A stretch of 64,000 bases of DNA from Pomphorhynchus laevis (lineage: Eukaryota; Acanthocephala; Palaeacanthocephala; Echinorhynchida; Pomphorhynchidae), in the NCBI GenBank assembly GCA_012934845.2, contig WNNJ02003860.1:21294-85293 (forward strand). Direction: 5' to 3'. Shown here piece after piece: positions 1-12,599 of this stretch. Position 1 is the first letter of the stretch. Every line of letters begins with the position of its first letter. The position numbers and the translations under genes are program-made. The notes beneath the pieces were generated by a model. It was given only the letters and a program-made list of their open reading frames with translations. It did no database searches and was not told where the DNA came from.

Positions 1-640
1 TTTCAAATATGTTTAAAATGTGATCCCCGTTGTGTGCACTGCGGAGCGAGCATGAACAACAGATCTGTGAAAAAATGAGAAAAAACCTAGATGTGTCAAT
101 TGCGAGTGTTCATATATGGCGTATTATCACGCGTGTACCCATTTAAAGTATTATTTAAAGTGGGTGTACGGGAAAAATAAAAGAGTATGGGAAGGAGCAC
201 ATTCTTATATTCAACCAATTAAAAAACAGTCTGTTGATCAGCATGCTTCAAAAATGAGAATGTTGATTGACAGGCTGAATGAGCTAGAAAATAAAATGGC
301 GATAAAAGCTGCAGAGATGTTGCTATCTTTATTATGGTGGTCAACCATAAAAAAAGATCACTTTCGGTCTTGGAGAGCTGCATCTTCCAAATGGATCGCT
401 TCAAAAGACTTTGGAGCTATAATCAAAGAAATAAAAACATTACTCAAATGCAATGATGTACTTCGATGATGTGAAGCTTCCAACGAGGTCAAAGCTTATT
501 CTCCATAATATTTATCTAATGCAAGATGATATCACACATATCTCTTAGATCGAATCAAATCATGCGTTAGACGTCATTGGATGGCATCTCGTCGTGCGTG
601 GTACCACTAATTTGATCAACGAGGAACCCCGATGACAAAT
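1..640 (+). other. Worn segment with a 117-codon open frame, unrecognised
   Basis: An open frame at 116-469 encodes a basic, tryptophan-rich protein with a stretch of alternating charged residues (around MRMLIDRLNELENKMAIKAA) that could form a helix. I do not recognise a domain. It lies directly upstream of a decayed reverse-transcriptase relic on the same strand, so it may be the linker part of the same LINE ORF2, but no residue alignment convinced me. No splice or promoter signal stands out. The rest of the interval has no feature I can name. Confidence 0.2.
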
Positions 641-1386
641 CGCTGCTAAACTGCTAGCTCACCGCTTGCAACCTTACGATATATTGCACTTAGAAAGATC
701 ATATTTATTCCAAAGGGTTAATGGATATTAACGGCTAAGGACACGAGACCGATCACTATTTCCAGTAATATTGTGAAGGCCCATGAAAAATCTCCGACAA
801 GATACCTGTCTCATCACTAAGAATCTCGAGAATTTTTGGGTGATCACATTTACTGTTTTCTTAGTGATATGAGAACTGTAAAAACAGTCAGGGCCTTGCT
901 GGTTTTTTTCACATGGTTCATGCCCGGCGCTGATATATTCTCTGGACGTGTTTGCGGTTTTTGACAATCTCATAATCTGCTCAGTGATGAAAAAGTTGAA
1001 TAAAAGATGAGGTTCCAATAAACATTCTACGTCAAGTATGGGGAACTTTGGAAAGCAGAAATTCTTACCTGGAAGACGACAAGGGTCCGTTTTAAAAGCT
1101 ATCCATTGGCCTGATCAAGAATCCCCTTTATCGTCAATTTTGTACGATTACGACAAGGGGAGCCTTGGATGGACTCTTTGATAGAAACACTAAGGATACT
1201 ATCTACACCGATGATATATCACTAGTGTTTAAAAGAAACTCCTTGTTTGATAATATATTCGACAACATAGTGAAGTATGTTGTGTTAGAGATTTCTAGAC
1301 GTCTATCTAAGTTGGGTGTGTCGCTAAACCCAACAAAAAGCAATTTCATTTACTACAGATTTCGCGAACTAGGACGCCATACTTAA
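640..1386 (+). pseudogene. Jockey-like LINE ORF2 relic, reverse-transcriptase part
   Basis: Three pieces in different frames match, in the right order, the reverse transcriptase of the minus-strand LINE at 8.9-12.6 kb. Around 680-760 there is a PYDI...ERSYLFQR stretch, like PYDV...RRIFIPK. Around 1040-1150 there is a QESPLSSILYDYD stretch, like QGSPLSPILY. At 1165-1386 an open frame holds YTDDISLVFKRN, the catalytic YxDD box (palm), and LGVSLNPTKSNFIYY, like the LTLNSSKSQVVV that follows YADD in the other copy. Several stops and frame changes separate the pieces, so it is a dead fragment, much older than the 8.9-12.6 kb copy. Confidence 0.55.
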
Positions 1387-1537
1387 TTATTTGCTGTTCT
1401 TCATGTAAAGCGGAAGATACAAATAATGATACAGGGATGTTTTCGGATCTAGGCTGCACTAAAAATCGGGCATGGCAATGTTTTTAATCAGTAAAAATTA
1501 GAATACAGTTGTTCTGGCGAGCGAGAAGATGAAATCA

Positions 1538-1640
1538 AATCAGCTAACTGAGTCTACGTATTTAATATAATTATAAAATAAACAAAACATAATAATGCTA
1601 AATCAAAATTTAATAATTAAATAATAAAATAAATAATTGA
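1538..1640 (-). repeat. Dispersed stem-loop repeat, 3' end only
   Basis: Begins with CAGCTAACTGAGTCTACGTA, the reverse complement of the 3' end shared by at least 15 copies in this window. The following 80 bases match the copy at 47447-47760 almost base for base. The half with the stem-loop is missing here. Confidence 0.7.
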
Positions 1641-1704
1641 TATGAGATAATACGTATATATTTAGAAAAAAATAATTTAATAATGATGAGTATATATATG
1701 TTGT

Positions 1705-2379
1705 CAAGTAATCTGTGCCAATATGGAGGAATTTGACATTGCATCCCATAAAGGGATTGCAGCTAAAATGCGAAATTATATCTGCGTTCTCCACCTGAGT
1801 GGAGGCAAACGCAATGGGGAGAAGAGTTTCTTCTTACACATTATAAACATAGTGTTCGTTAATTTGAATCTCTTTTCAATCATTCTTAAATTATCCTTGT
1901 CCAACTCAGGAGGAAGGTTGGAAATCTTCACCGAAGCCATAATAGGTTTATATATGATCTCACACAGTGAGTATAGATCGTTTGCAGCGTGTTGCTTAAA
2001 TTCATTTGCAAGTTATGACGTTACAAACGATATTCGGATTGTTAACTCATGATATCGAAGAGAGTTGAAGAGGACACGATTTTTATATTTATCAGAAAAT
2101 TCTTTTAAGAATATTCGAAGATCTTGGAGCACTCTAAGGCTCCTTGAATTTTATATTTATCAGGTTTGTGAGTTTTCTCACACGGGGAAGTTCCTCCTGT
2201 TTAGTAACATTAATTAAAAGCACACTAACGTGTTTGTCCTTTAAACTGATGATATGAATCTCCAATTTTATCTTAATATCTTCTTGGTCTTTGGAAACGT
2301 TGATTGTTTTCTGTATGAAATTGCTTAAGTTTTTACTTTCCTTTGATGCTCCGTTACCTGCGTATTCAAATTTCGACAT
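1705..2379 (-). pseudogene. Jockey-like LINE ORF1 (gag-like) relic
   Basis: The start, MSKFEYAGNGASKESK, and the box EELPRVRKLTNLINIKF match the start and GELPPLPKLSNLVIIRL box of the ORF1 at 13115-13690. Further pieces in other frames give NRVLFNSLRYHELTIRISFV, KPIMASVKISNLPPELDKDN and finally SCNPFMGCNVKF, matching NPFMGYNIRF of the ORF1 at 11.4-12.6 kb. There is at least one in-frame stop and two frame changes. The zinc-knuckle part is absent: the copy ends at about 1705, just after CNPFMGCNVKF. Short words of satellite A lie on both sides (about 1662-1700 and from about 2405), so this fragment appears to sit inside the satellite. Confidence 0.65.
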
Positions 2380-2404
2380 TTCTTGTTCATGTTTTCGACA
2401 TTTT

Positions 2405-5400
2405 TGTTCATGTGTAGGCTGTACAAATTATGTACAAATTATAATCGTCCACCAGAACAGTGTTATAGATTCTTGAAATGTGTTTAGTTATAATGAAAAA
2501 ATAATTTAATAATGATGAGTACATAAAAAATTAATTAAAGAGATGTAAAATTTTATGAAGTAAAAATAAAAAAATGAATTAATGAATTCTGATTGTTTTC
2601 TAATGTGTTGGTTGTACAAATTATGTAATCCTATTTGTGTTTTCCTTATCAATTATATTTTTAAATTAATTTTGCTCTATTAACCAATGTAGTGCTGAAC
2701 GCGTTTGTGATGAGTGTCCCATCCTTCTACTCAAATAATCGTCCATCAGAACAGCGTTATTGATTCTTAAAAAGGGTTTTAGTAATAATCAAAAAAGAAT
2801 TTAATAATGATGAGTATATAAAAAATTAATTAAAGATATGTAAAATTTTATGAAGTAAAATTAAAAAAATGAATTAATGAATTCTGATTGTTTTCTAATA
2901 TGTGGAGGTTGTACAAATTATGTAATCCTATTTGTGTTTTCCTTATCAATTATATTAAAAGGGTTTTAGTAATAATCAAAAAAGAATTTAATAATGATGA
3001 GTATATAAAAAATTAATTAAAGATATGTAAAATTTTATGATGTAAAAATATAAAAATGAATTAATGAATTCTGATTGTTTTCTAATGTGTTGGTTGTACA
3101 AATTATGTAATCCTATTTGTGTTTTCCTTGTCAATTATATTTTTAAATTAATTTTTCTCTATTAACCAATGTAGTGCTGAACGCGTTTGTGATGAGTGTA
3201 CTATCATTCTACTCAAATAATCGTCCATCAAAACAGCGTTATTGATTCTTAAAAAGGGTTTTAGTAATAATCAAAAAAGAATTTAATAATGATGAGTATA
3301 TAAAAAATTAATTAAAGATATGTAAAATTTTATGATGTAAAAATAAAAAATGAATTAATGAATTATGTCGGTTTTCTAATATGTGGAGGTTGTACAAATT
3401 ATGTAATCCTATTTGTGTTTTCCTTATCAATTATATTTTTAAATTAATTTTTCTCTATTAACCAATGTAGTGCTGAACGCGTTTGTGATGAGTGTACTAT
3501 CATTCTACTCAAATAATCGTCCATCAAAACAGCGTTATTGATTCTCAAAAAGGGTTTTAGTAATAATCAAAAAAGAATTTAATAATGATGAGTATATAAA
3601 AAATTAATTAAAGAGATGTAAAATTTTATGATGTAAAAATAAAAAAATGAATTAATGAATTCTGATTGTTTTCTAATGTGTTGGTTGTACAAATTATGTA
3701 ATCCTATTTGTGTTTTCCTTATCAATTATATTTTTAAATTAATTTTTCTCTATTAACCAATGTAGTGCTGAACGCGTTTGTGATGAGTGTACTATCATTC
3801 TACTCAAATAATCGTCCATCAAAACAGCGTTATTGATTCTTAAAAAGGGTTTTAGTAATAATCAAAAAAGAATTTAATAATGATGAGTATATAAAAAATT
3901 AATTAAAGATATGTAAAATTTTATGATGTAAAAATAAAAAAATGAATTAATGAATTTTGATTTTTTCTAATATGTGGAGGTTGTACAAATTATGTAATCC
4001 TATTTGTGTTTTCCTTATCAATTATGTTTTTAAATTAATTTTTCTCTATCAACCAATGTAGTGCTGAACGCGTTTGTGATAAGTGTACTATCATTCTACT
4101 CAAATAATCGTCCATCAAAACAGCGTTATTGATTCTTAAAAAGGGTTTTAGTAATAATCAAAAAAGAATTTAATAATGATGAGTATATAAAAAATTAATT
4201 AAAGATATGTAAAATTTTATGATGTAAAAATAAAAAAATGAATAAATGAATTTTGATTGTATTCTAATATGTGGAGGTTGTACAAATTATGTAATCCTAT
4301 TTGTGTTTTCCTTATCAATTATATTTTTAAATTAATTTTTCTCTATTAACCAATGTAGTGCTGAACGCGTTTGTGATGAGTGTACTATCATTCTACTCAA
4401 ATAATCGTCCATCAAAACAGCGTTATTGATTCTTAAAAAGGGTTTTAGTAATAATCAAAAAAGAATTTAATAATGTTGAGTATATAAAAAATTAATTAAA
4501 GATATGTAAAATTTTATGATGTAAAAATAAAAAAATGAATTAATGAATTTTGATTGTTTTCTAATATGTGGAGGTTGTACAAATTATGTAATCCTATTTG
4601 TGTTTTCCTTATCAATTATGTTTTTAAATTAATTTTTCTCTATTAACCAATGTAGTGCTGAACGCGTTTGTGATGAGTGTACTATCATTCTACTCAAATA
4701 ATCGTCCATCAAAACAGCGTTATTGATTCTTAAAAAGGGTTTTAGTAATAATCAAAAAAGAATTTAATAATGATGAGTATATAAAAAATTAATTAAAGAT
4801 ATGTAAAATTTTATGATGTAAAAATAAAAAAATGAATTAATGAATTCTGATTGTTTTCTAATGTGTTGGTTGTACAAATTATGTAATCCTATTTGTGTTT
4901 TCCTTATCAATTATATTTTTAAATTAATTTTTCTCTATTAACCAATGTAGTGCTGAACGCGTTTGTGATGAGTGTACTATCATTCTACTCAAATAATCGT
5001 CCATCAAAACAGCGTTATTGATTCTTAAAAAGGGTTATAGTAATAATCAAAAAAGAATTTAATAATGATGAGTATATAAAAAATTAATTAAAGATATGTA
5101 AAATTTTATGATGTAAAAATAAAAAAATGAATTAATGAATTCTGATTGTTTTCTAATGTGTTGGTTGTACAAATTATGTAATCCTATTTGTGTTTTCCTT
5201 ATCAATTATATTTTTAAATTAATTTTTCTCTATTAACCAATGTAGTGCTGAACGCGTTTGTGATGAGTGTACTATCATTCTACTCAAATAATCGTCCATC
5301 AAAACAGCGTTATTGATTCTTAAAAAGGGTTTTAGTAATAATCAAAAAAGAATTTAATAATGATAAGTATAAAAAAAATTAATTAAAGATATGTAAAATT

Positions 5401-8400
5401 TTATGATGTAAAAATAAAAAATGAATTAATGAATTCTGATTGTTTTCTAATGTGTTGGTTGTACAAATTATGTAATCCTATTTGTGTTTTCCTTATCAAT
5501 TATATTTTTAAATTAATTTTTCTCTATTAACCAATGTAGTGCTGAACGCGTTTGTGATGAGTGTACTATCATTCTACTCAAATAATCGTCCATCAAAACA
5601 GCGTTATTGATTCTTAAAAAGGGTTTTAGTAATAATCAAAAAAGAATTTAATAATGATGAGTATATAAAAAATTAATTAAAGATATGTAAAATTTTATGA
5701 TGTAAAAATAAAAAAATGAATTAATGAATTTTGTTTTCTAATATGTGGAGGTTGTACAAATTATGTAATCCTATTTGTGTTTTCCTTATCAATTATATTT
5801 TTAAATTAATTTTTCTCTATTAACCAATGTAGTGCTGAACGCGTTTGTGATGAGTGTACTATCATTCTACTCAAATAATCGTCCATCAAAACAGCGTTAT
5901 TGATTCTTAAAAAGGGTTTTAGTAATAATCAAAAAAGAATTTAATAATGATGAGTATATAAAAAATTAATTAAAGATATGTAAAATTTTATGATGTAAAA
6001 ATAAAAAAATGAATTAATGAATTTTGATTTTTTCTAATATGTGGAGGTTGTACAAATTATGTAATCCTATTTGTGTTTTCCTTATCAATTATATTTTTAA
6101 ATTAATTTTTCTCTATTAACCAATGTAGTGCTGAACGCGTTTGTGATGAGTGTACTATCATTCTACTCAAATAATCGTCCATCAAAACAGCGTTATTGAT
6201 TCTTAAAAAGGGTTTTAGTAATAATCAAAAAAGAATTTAATAATGATGAGTATATAAAAAATTAATTAAAGATATGTAAAATTTTATGATGTAAAAATAA
6301 AAAAATGAATTAATGAATTCTGATTGTTTTCTAATGTGTTGGTTGTACAAATTATGTAATCCTATTTGTGTTTTCCTTATCAATTATATTTTTAAATTAA
6401 TTTTTCTCTATTAACCAATGTAGTGCTGAACGCGTTTGTGATGAGTGTACTATCATTCTACTCAAATAATCGTCCATCAAAACAGCGTTATTGATTCTTA
6501 AAAAGGGTTTTAGTAATAATCAAAAAAGAATTTAATAATGATGAGTATATAAAAAATTAATTAAAGATATGTAAAATTTTATGATGTAAAAATAAAAAAA
6601 TGAATTAATGAATTCTGATTGTTTTCTAATATGTGGAGGTTGTACAAATTATGTAATCCTATTTGTGTTTTCCTTATCAATTATATTTTTAAATTAATTT
6701 TTCTCTATTAACCAATGTAGTGCTGAACGCGTTTGTGATGAGTGTACTATCATTCTACTCAAATAATCGTCCATCAAAACAGCGTTATTGATTCTTAAAA
6801 AGGGTTTTAGTAATAATCAAAAAAGAATTTAATAATGATGAGTATATAAAAAATTAATTAAAGATATGTAAAATTTTATGATGTAAAAATAAAAAATAAA
6901 TTAATGAATTCTGATTGTTTTCTAATGTGTTGGTTGTACAAATTATGTAATCCTATTTGTGTTTTCCTTATCAATTATATTTTTAAATTAATTTTTCTCT
7001 ATTAACCAATGTAGTGCTGAACGCGTTTGTGATGAGTGTACTATCATTCTACTCAAATAATCGTCCATCAAAACAGCGTTATTGATTCTTAAAAAGGGTT
7101 TTAGTAATAATCAAAAAAGAATTTAATAATGATAAGTATAAAAAAAATTAATTAAAGATATGTAAAATTTTATGATGTAAAAATAAAAAATGAATTAATG
7201 AATCATGTCGGTTTTCTAATATGTGGAGGTTGTACAAATTATGTAATCCTATTTGTGTTTTCCTTATCAATTATATTTTTAAATTAATTTTTCTCTATTA
7301 ACCAATGTAGTGCTGAACGCGTTTGTGATGAGTGTACTATCATTCTACTCAAATAATCGTCCATCAAAACAGCGTTATTGATTCTTAAAAAGGGTTTTAG
7401 TAATAATCAAAAAAGAATTTAATAATGATGAGTATATAAAAAATTAATTAAAGATATGTAAAATTTTATGATGTAAAAATAAAAAAATGAATTAATTAAT
7501 TCTGATTGTTTTCTAATATGTGGATGTTGTACAAATTATGTAATCCTATTTGTGTTTTCCTTATCAATTATATTTTTAAATTAATTTTTCTCTATTAACC
7601 AATGTAGTGCTGAACGCGTTTGTGATGAGTGTACTATCATTCTACTCAAATAATCGTCCATCAAAACAGCGTTATTGATTCTTAAAAAGGGTTTTAGTAA
7701 TAATCAAAAAAGAATTTAATAATGATGAGTATATAAAAAATTAATTAAAGATATGTAAAATTTTATGATGTAAAAATAAAAAAATGAATTAATGAATTCT
7801 GATTGTTTTCTAATGTGTTGGTTGTACAAATTATGTAATCCTATTTGTGTTTTCCTTATCAATTATATTTTTAAATTAATTTTTCTCTATTAACCAATGT
7901 AGTGCTGAACGCGTTTGTGATGAGTGTACTATCATTCTACTCAAATAATCGTCCATCAAAACAGCGTTATTGATTCTTAAAAAGGGTTTTAGTAATAATC
8001 AAAAAAGAATTTAATAATGATGAGTATGTAAAAAATTAATTAAAGATATGTAAAATTTTATGATGTAAAAATAAAAAAATGAATTATTGAATTATGTCGG
8101 TTTTCTAATATGTGGAGGTTGTACAAATTATGTAATCCTATTTGTGTTTTCCTTATCAATTATATTTTTAAATTAATTTTTCTCTATTAACCAATGTAGT
8201 GCTAAACGCGTTTGTGATGAGTGTACTATCATTCTACTCAAATAATCGTCCATCAGAACAGCGGTCTTGATTCTTAAAAAGGGTTTTAGTAATAATCAAA
8301 AAAGAATTTAATAATGATGAGTATATAAAAAATTAATTAGAGATATGTAAAATTTTATGATGTAAAAATAAAAAATGAATTATTGAATTATGTCGGTTTT

Positions 8401-8790
8401 CTAATATGTGGAGGTTGTACAAATTATGTAATCCTATTTGTGTTTTCCTTATCAATTATATTTTTAAATTAATTTTTCTCTATTAACCAATGTAGTGCTG
8501 AACGCGTTTGTGATGAGTGTACTATCATTCTACTCAAATAATCGTCCATCAGAACAGCGGTCTTGATTCTTAAAAAGGGTTTTAGTAATAATCAAAAAAG
8601 AATTTAATAATGTTGAGTATATAAAAAATTAATTAAAGATATGTAAAATTTTATGATGTAAAAATAAAAAAATGAATTAATGAGTTCTGATTGTTTTCTA
8701 ATATGTGGAGGTTGTACAAATTATGTAATCCTATTTGTGTTTTCCTTATCAATTATATTTTTAAATTAATTTTTCTCTATTAATCAATGT
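2405..8790. repeat. Satellite A, about 296 bp monomer, about 21 units
   Basis: The word AGTGCTGAACGCGTTTGTGA recurs at 3173, 3469, 3764, 4060, 4357, 4654, 4949, 5244, 5538, 5831, 6127, 6422, 6719, 7013, 7309, 7606, 7901, 8198 (one base changed) and 8494, a spacing of 293-297 bp. The first units (2405-2960) are diverged, and one near 2770-2955 lacks about 110 bp. Units are very alike inside the array and fall into subtypes by the text before the shared TTGTACAAATTATGTAATCC: one reads TAATGTGTTGG, another TAATATGTGGAGG, a third ATGTCGG then TAATATGTGG. Subtypes are mixed with no fixed higher-order order. The last unit breaks off after CAATGTA at about 8787, where the 3' end of a LINE starts. 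No open frame. Confidence 0.95.
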
Positions 8791-8950
8791 AAATTAATTT
8801 TGTTGTCGTGATTTCATTGTTCATTATAATAATAAAGAATTTATTAATAATCAAACAACATGCAAGTCGGTCAAGTCAGTTAGTACAAAGTCAAAATCAA
8901 AAAAACAGTCAACATCTTCGTAACCGTGTCTACTTCTTTCTTCCCAGTAA

Positions 8951-10857
8951 TTATGGCATCAAATCCATAGGGATCTGAGCCCTCAAACCAATCACACACG
9001 CCGCTTTCCGACTGAACGATCCGGGATCTTTCACCTCCCGAAGAGACCAGTCGGCGCGGACTATGTTGGGTAAGCGAGAGATGAGGAGCTTAAGAAACCT
9101 TAGTCTTTGCTCTGGGGGACGTCCTCTGGAGAAGAAGACTAATCCCGAGATAGCCCAAGTGCCCCAGAGGCGCACCCGAGTTTTTCCCTTCAACGATAGA
9201 TGCTGGGCCAGTTTCAGAGCCCAACTAGCTCTCTTCAGGACACGTTTCAGTCTATCCAGTTCAGCTTTCGCCGATCAGTTCACCGAAACGGTGAGCCCCA
9301 GGTATTTTACTCGACTTGTGAAGGTAGGGAGTGGATCAGAGGCAAATAAGGAGGCTAGCGCAGAGAGTGCTAGTCTCTTAAGCTTTTTCTTCGTCGCAGG
9401 GGAGCCATGAATGACAACCACCTGCGATTTAGAGGAGTTTAGAGTAAGATTGGACCTGGGTAACTGGTCTTTCAATCTTAAAAAGAAACGACTGATGTTA
9501 GAGACTACGTCCTTACACCTGCGTTCAGAGAACAGGACTGTGATGTCATCAGCGTACACCACTAGACGTTGATCACGCTGTTTAAATATTTTGAAGAGAT
9601 TTATGGAGGCAGCAAGATACAAGATAGGAGAAAGAGGGGAACCTTGAGGCACACCCGTAATAGGGTAGAACTGACGCGCATCAGGGTCGTCTTCGTAATA
9701 AAATCGCTTGGTGTACAACAGTACCTCCACCCTGTTAACAATTCTCGCAGGCAACCCGAGGGACCTGAGAGAAGAGATAACAAAAGGTATGGAGATGCGG
9801 TCAAATGCAGCAGAAAAGTCAAGGAAAACAGCCACAGCAAGTTGATGGCTATTCTCCCGACAGAACTGATGCACTTCACCTACTGCTGAATGGACCGAGC
9901 GACCTTTGACGAACCCATGGAAGCCAGGTGGGATTAAGTTACGCCTACTTAAATGACCGCGGATTCTACGCGCAAGCGCTTTTTCGTAGATCGATACGAG
10001 GGAATTCTGAATCGAAATGGGCCGCAGGTCTTTAGGACATGAGACCGGATATTTTTTAGGAATAAAAATTCTACGGCTAACGTTGATGCCGGCCACATCG
10101 TATGGGGTGGCTAATAGGATTGTGATGGCCACCTCCCTTCTTTGATAGGCTGTCAAAAGCTGACAGACACGAGAAGAGAGTGGAGCGACGGTTTTGGAGG
10201 TGCCCGGAAGAGGCCCCCAGGCATTGAGTATATCTGGAACAGAAATATCTCTACTCCTGAAGTCTCCCCAAGGCGGATTGGTTGAAGGGATTGAGTGGCT
10301 CTATAGTTGTGTAGGGATAGTGACTCCTCCAAAACTCTATCAAGACCAATACTTCCGATCCACCCATATGCTCTATCCTTCCAACAAACAAACTTCTCTT
10401 TCTTGAATATCTTCCAGAAGGAAGACTGAGAAGGGTTAAGACGAGCAATGCTCGACTTATCCTTACTCAGCTGGAACCAGTATCTGGTACGCCAGTATTC
10501 TTTCGAGAGCGTCTGTTTGGCAGAAGAAAAGAGGTTAGGGAGATGCAGCAGTTTGGCCAGGACCCTGAGTTTTGTCGGAGTGGGACTGAAAATGCGACCT
10601 TTATAGGTAGTCGATAATAACGCGGTGGCTTGCGAAGAGAGATAGGAATTAAATCCGGTTAAGCTCTCATTGCCAATTCGGGGGAAGCGTTGGATAGCTG
10701 CTTGGAAGAAAGCCACTCTGATGGGATCAAAGTGGAATCTTCTACGAAGCAGAGAATCCTCTTCTATCCGCCAACGAATCAGGTCATGAGAGGTGGACAG
10801 ATGTTGCCGCGATTGCTCCGTGCAGAAGGGTTTAAGCAACCACTTCTCATGGAGCAA
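8951..10857 (-). pseudogene. LINE ORF2, linker and reverse transcriptase
   Basis: The linker (10857-10270) is open and basic. After a frame change near 10270 the reverse transcriptase runs from about TVAPLSSRVCQLLTAYQRRE. Motifs in order: RRIFIPKKYPVSCPKDLRPI (RT1-2), HGFVKGRSVHSA, AVFLDFSAAFDRIS (first catalytic Asp), GVPQGSPLSPILYLAA, LVVYADDITVLFS (the YADD catalytic pair is intact), LTLNSSKSQVVV and VKYLGLTVSV (thumb). One in-frame stop at 9275 interrupts the thumb, after which the same frame continues to 8951 and ends ...RAQIPMDLMP. All catalytic residues are present, so only a few point changes and one frameshift separate this from an intact enzyme, which suggests fairly recent activity. 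Confidence 0.85.
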
Positions 10858-10938
10858 TAATAAGTCGAGGAGTGAATTCGTTGATGTGCAATGAAAGGAG
10901 GGTGACGGAGGTTTATGAATAAAATAACCGTTCCTGGC

Positions 10939-11412
10939 TCAGCAGAGTGCTGCACTAATCCAACGACCAGTTCTGTCGTTGAAGTCACCTAGTAGAATGT
11001 CATAGCCGCCATCAATTATCCCATCCAGGAGATCACGGTTCTTGTGAATCTCTCCTGGACGAATATAGACGTTGGCTAGACTGAGGCGTTTACCGTTCTT
11101 GATGAGTGTTATAACTAAACAAGACAGGGCAGGACACGAGTAGTTCAAAATGAGGGAGGATCTTAAGGAGCATTTAACTAAGGTCAAGAGTCCTTAAGAA
11201 GAAGAGGAGTGTGGAGGGGTTATATACGGAGTATAGTGGGTATAAATGTGCTTAGGGATAAATCGAGTAATGTCCTGGGGGAGACGGATAGACCGCGTCT
11301 CCTGAAGAACTATAACATCCGCGTCTTTACCAGATAGAAGCCTAAGGGCAGAAGCACCTCCCAAATTCCACTGAAGAATATTCAGTGGAAAAGGCTCGGA
11401 CTTACTCACCAT
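10939..11412 (-). pseudogene. LINE ORF2, apurinic-type endonuclease domain
   Basis: Starts MVSKSEPFPLNILQWNLGG, the N-terminal box of the exonuclease-endonuclease-phosphatase fold (the catalytic Asn of the LQWN box is present). Then DADVIVLQETR holds the catalytic Glu, and further on come LANVYIRPG and DILLGDFNDR with the catalytic Asp-x-Asn pair. An in-frame ochre stop lies at 11194-11196 between SSSS and GLLTLVKC; two other copies carry the same triplet at the same place. A second stop at about 10939 follows SAALC, after which the frame stays open into the linker region. The SDH box expected before the C-terminus of this domain was not found. Confidence 0.8.
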
Positions 11413-12565
11413 TGTGATAGATTAGTTGGAACGGGAAAAGCCATCCTAGACAGAGCCAGGAGTTGGAGGGTTGCCCTTCCCACCACTAGCTCTATCAGGG
11501 TTTTGTCCTCCCTGGGCAATATCTTCATCTCCCAGGCAATAAAGGAGCTTCCATATCTTATTAGGGGGACGGTCCGGGCGGAAGCTCCCCTCTTCATGGA
11601 TTTCGGAATATCGGCAGCTGCCGGAATCGAATGAGCTGCAAGGAACGCTCCCAGCAGGGGTGCCATCATTTGCTGAATTTGAGAGAGAATTGTTTTCTGA
11701 GACCACCCTGCGTGGCGGGGACCACGCAGGGTGGTCTCCGCCACAATTGTTGCAATGAGGATTAACGACACATCTGTCATCACTCAACAGGGAGGAACAC
11801 ACAGTATTCGAGCACACCCCACATCTTTTTTCTTCCTTGCAAGTGGAGGCCCAATGCCCCCACTTATGGCAACAGTTACAATGCGGAAATGTCCAGTTAT
11901 TGGATTCAATCAACGTAAATCGAATATTGTAACCCATAAAAGGGTTTAAGGAATTTGAACATAGAATTGACCATTATCAAGGTCGCACGTGGCAAAAGCC
12001 ACAGGTAGAGCCTCACCTGATTTGGAACATAGAGGTCTGACAGAGGATAATTTGAAAATCTTCTTAAGCTGTTCCAAATCAGCAGATTCCAAAAATGAGG
12101 GAAAGTTGTTCATTTTTAGTGTTGCCTGAATTGGCTTGAGATCTAGAGTCCCTAATTGGGACAAAAATTTTTCAAAGTATTTCTGGTATGCCCTCATCAG
12201 GTCGTGAGTGGCGAATGAGACTCTTATAGAATTAGTTAGAATTTTTAAATTGTTAAATACTACCCTTCCGGGGTAGTCAAGCACAAAGTTTCTCAAAAAT
12301 ATATTGAATAAATGATGTTTTTCCACTGGCTTGTTCGAAGTAATAAATGCCAGATTATGTAGCTTTTGTATAGGGGGAAGTTCCCCTTTTTAGAGTTAAC
12401 AACAATCGAAAAGTCACTTACTTGCTCAGTTGAACCAGAATTAACTATTGAAAGTACCTTGACTTCCTTGTTGCAATCCAGAGTAGGTCTGTTGTTCCCT
12501 GGGAACGTTTGAGTGTCTTGCAGAGTTGTGTCCAGGTCGAAAAACTTCTTTTGGTCTTTAATCAT
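11406..12565 (-). pseudogene. LINE ORF1: gag-like RNA-binding protein with zinc knuckles
   Basis: ORF1 proteins of this class coat the element RNA. The N-terminal part is poorly conserved. A middle domain (about 12330-11950) has VEKHHLFNIFLRNF, SIRVSFATHDLMRAYQKYFE, KPIQATLKMNNFPSFLE and GEALPVAFATCDL. Then come NPFMGYNIRF and a cysteine-rich stretch with CNCCHKWGHWASTC and CGVCSNT, followed by CNNCGGDHPAWS: two to three CCHC-type knuckles typical of Jockey/R1-type ORF1. Frame changes fall near 12390, 11950 and 11750. The last frame ends PVPTNLSQW, and its stop overlaps the ORF2 start in the seven bases ATGGTGA (11406-11412). Confidence 0.75.
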
Positions 12566-12599
12566 TGAAAATCCTGAGCTTTTTTCTTCGAAATTGTTA

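Noticed and set aside
2405-8790. CRISPR-like array because of regular repeats
   Set aside because: Whole 296 bp units are alike with no unique spacers, so this is a satellite in animal DNA.
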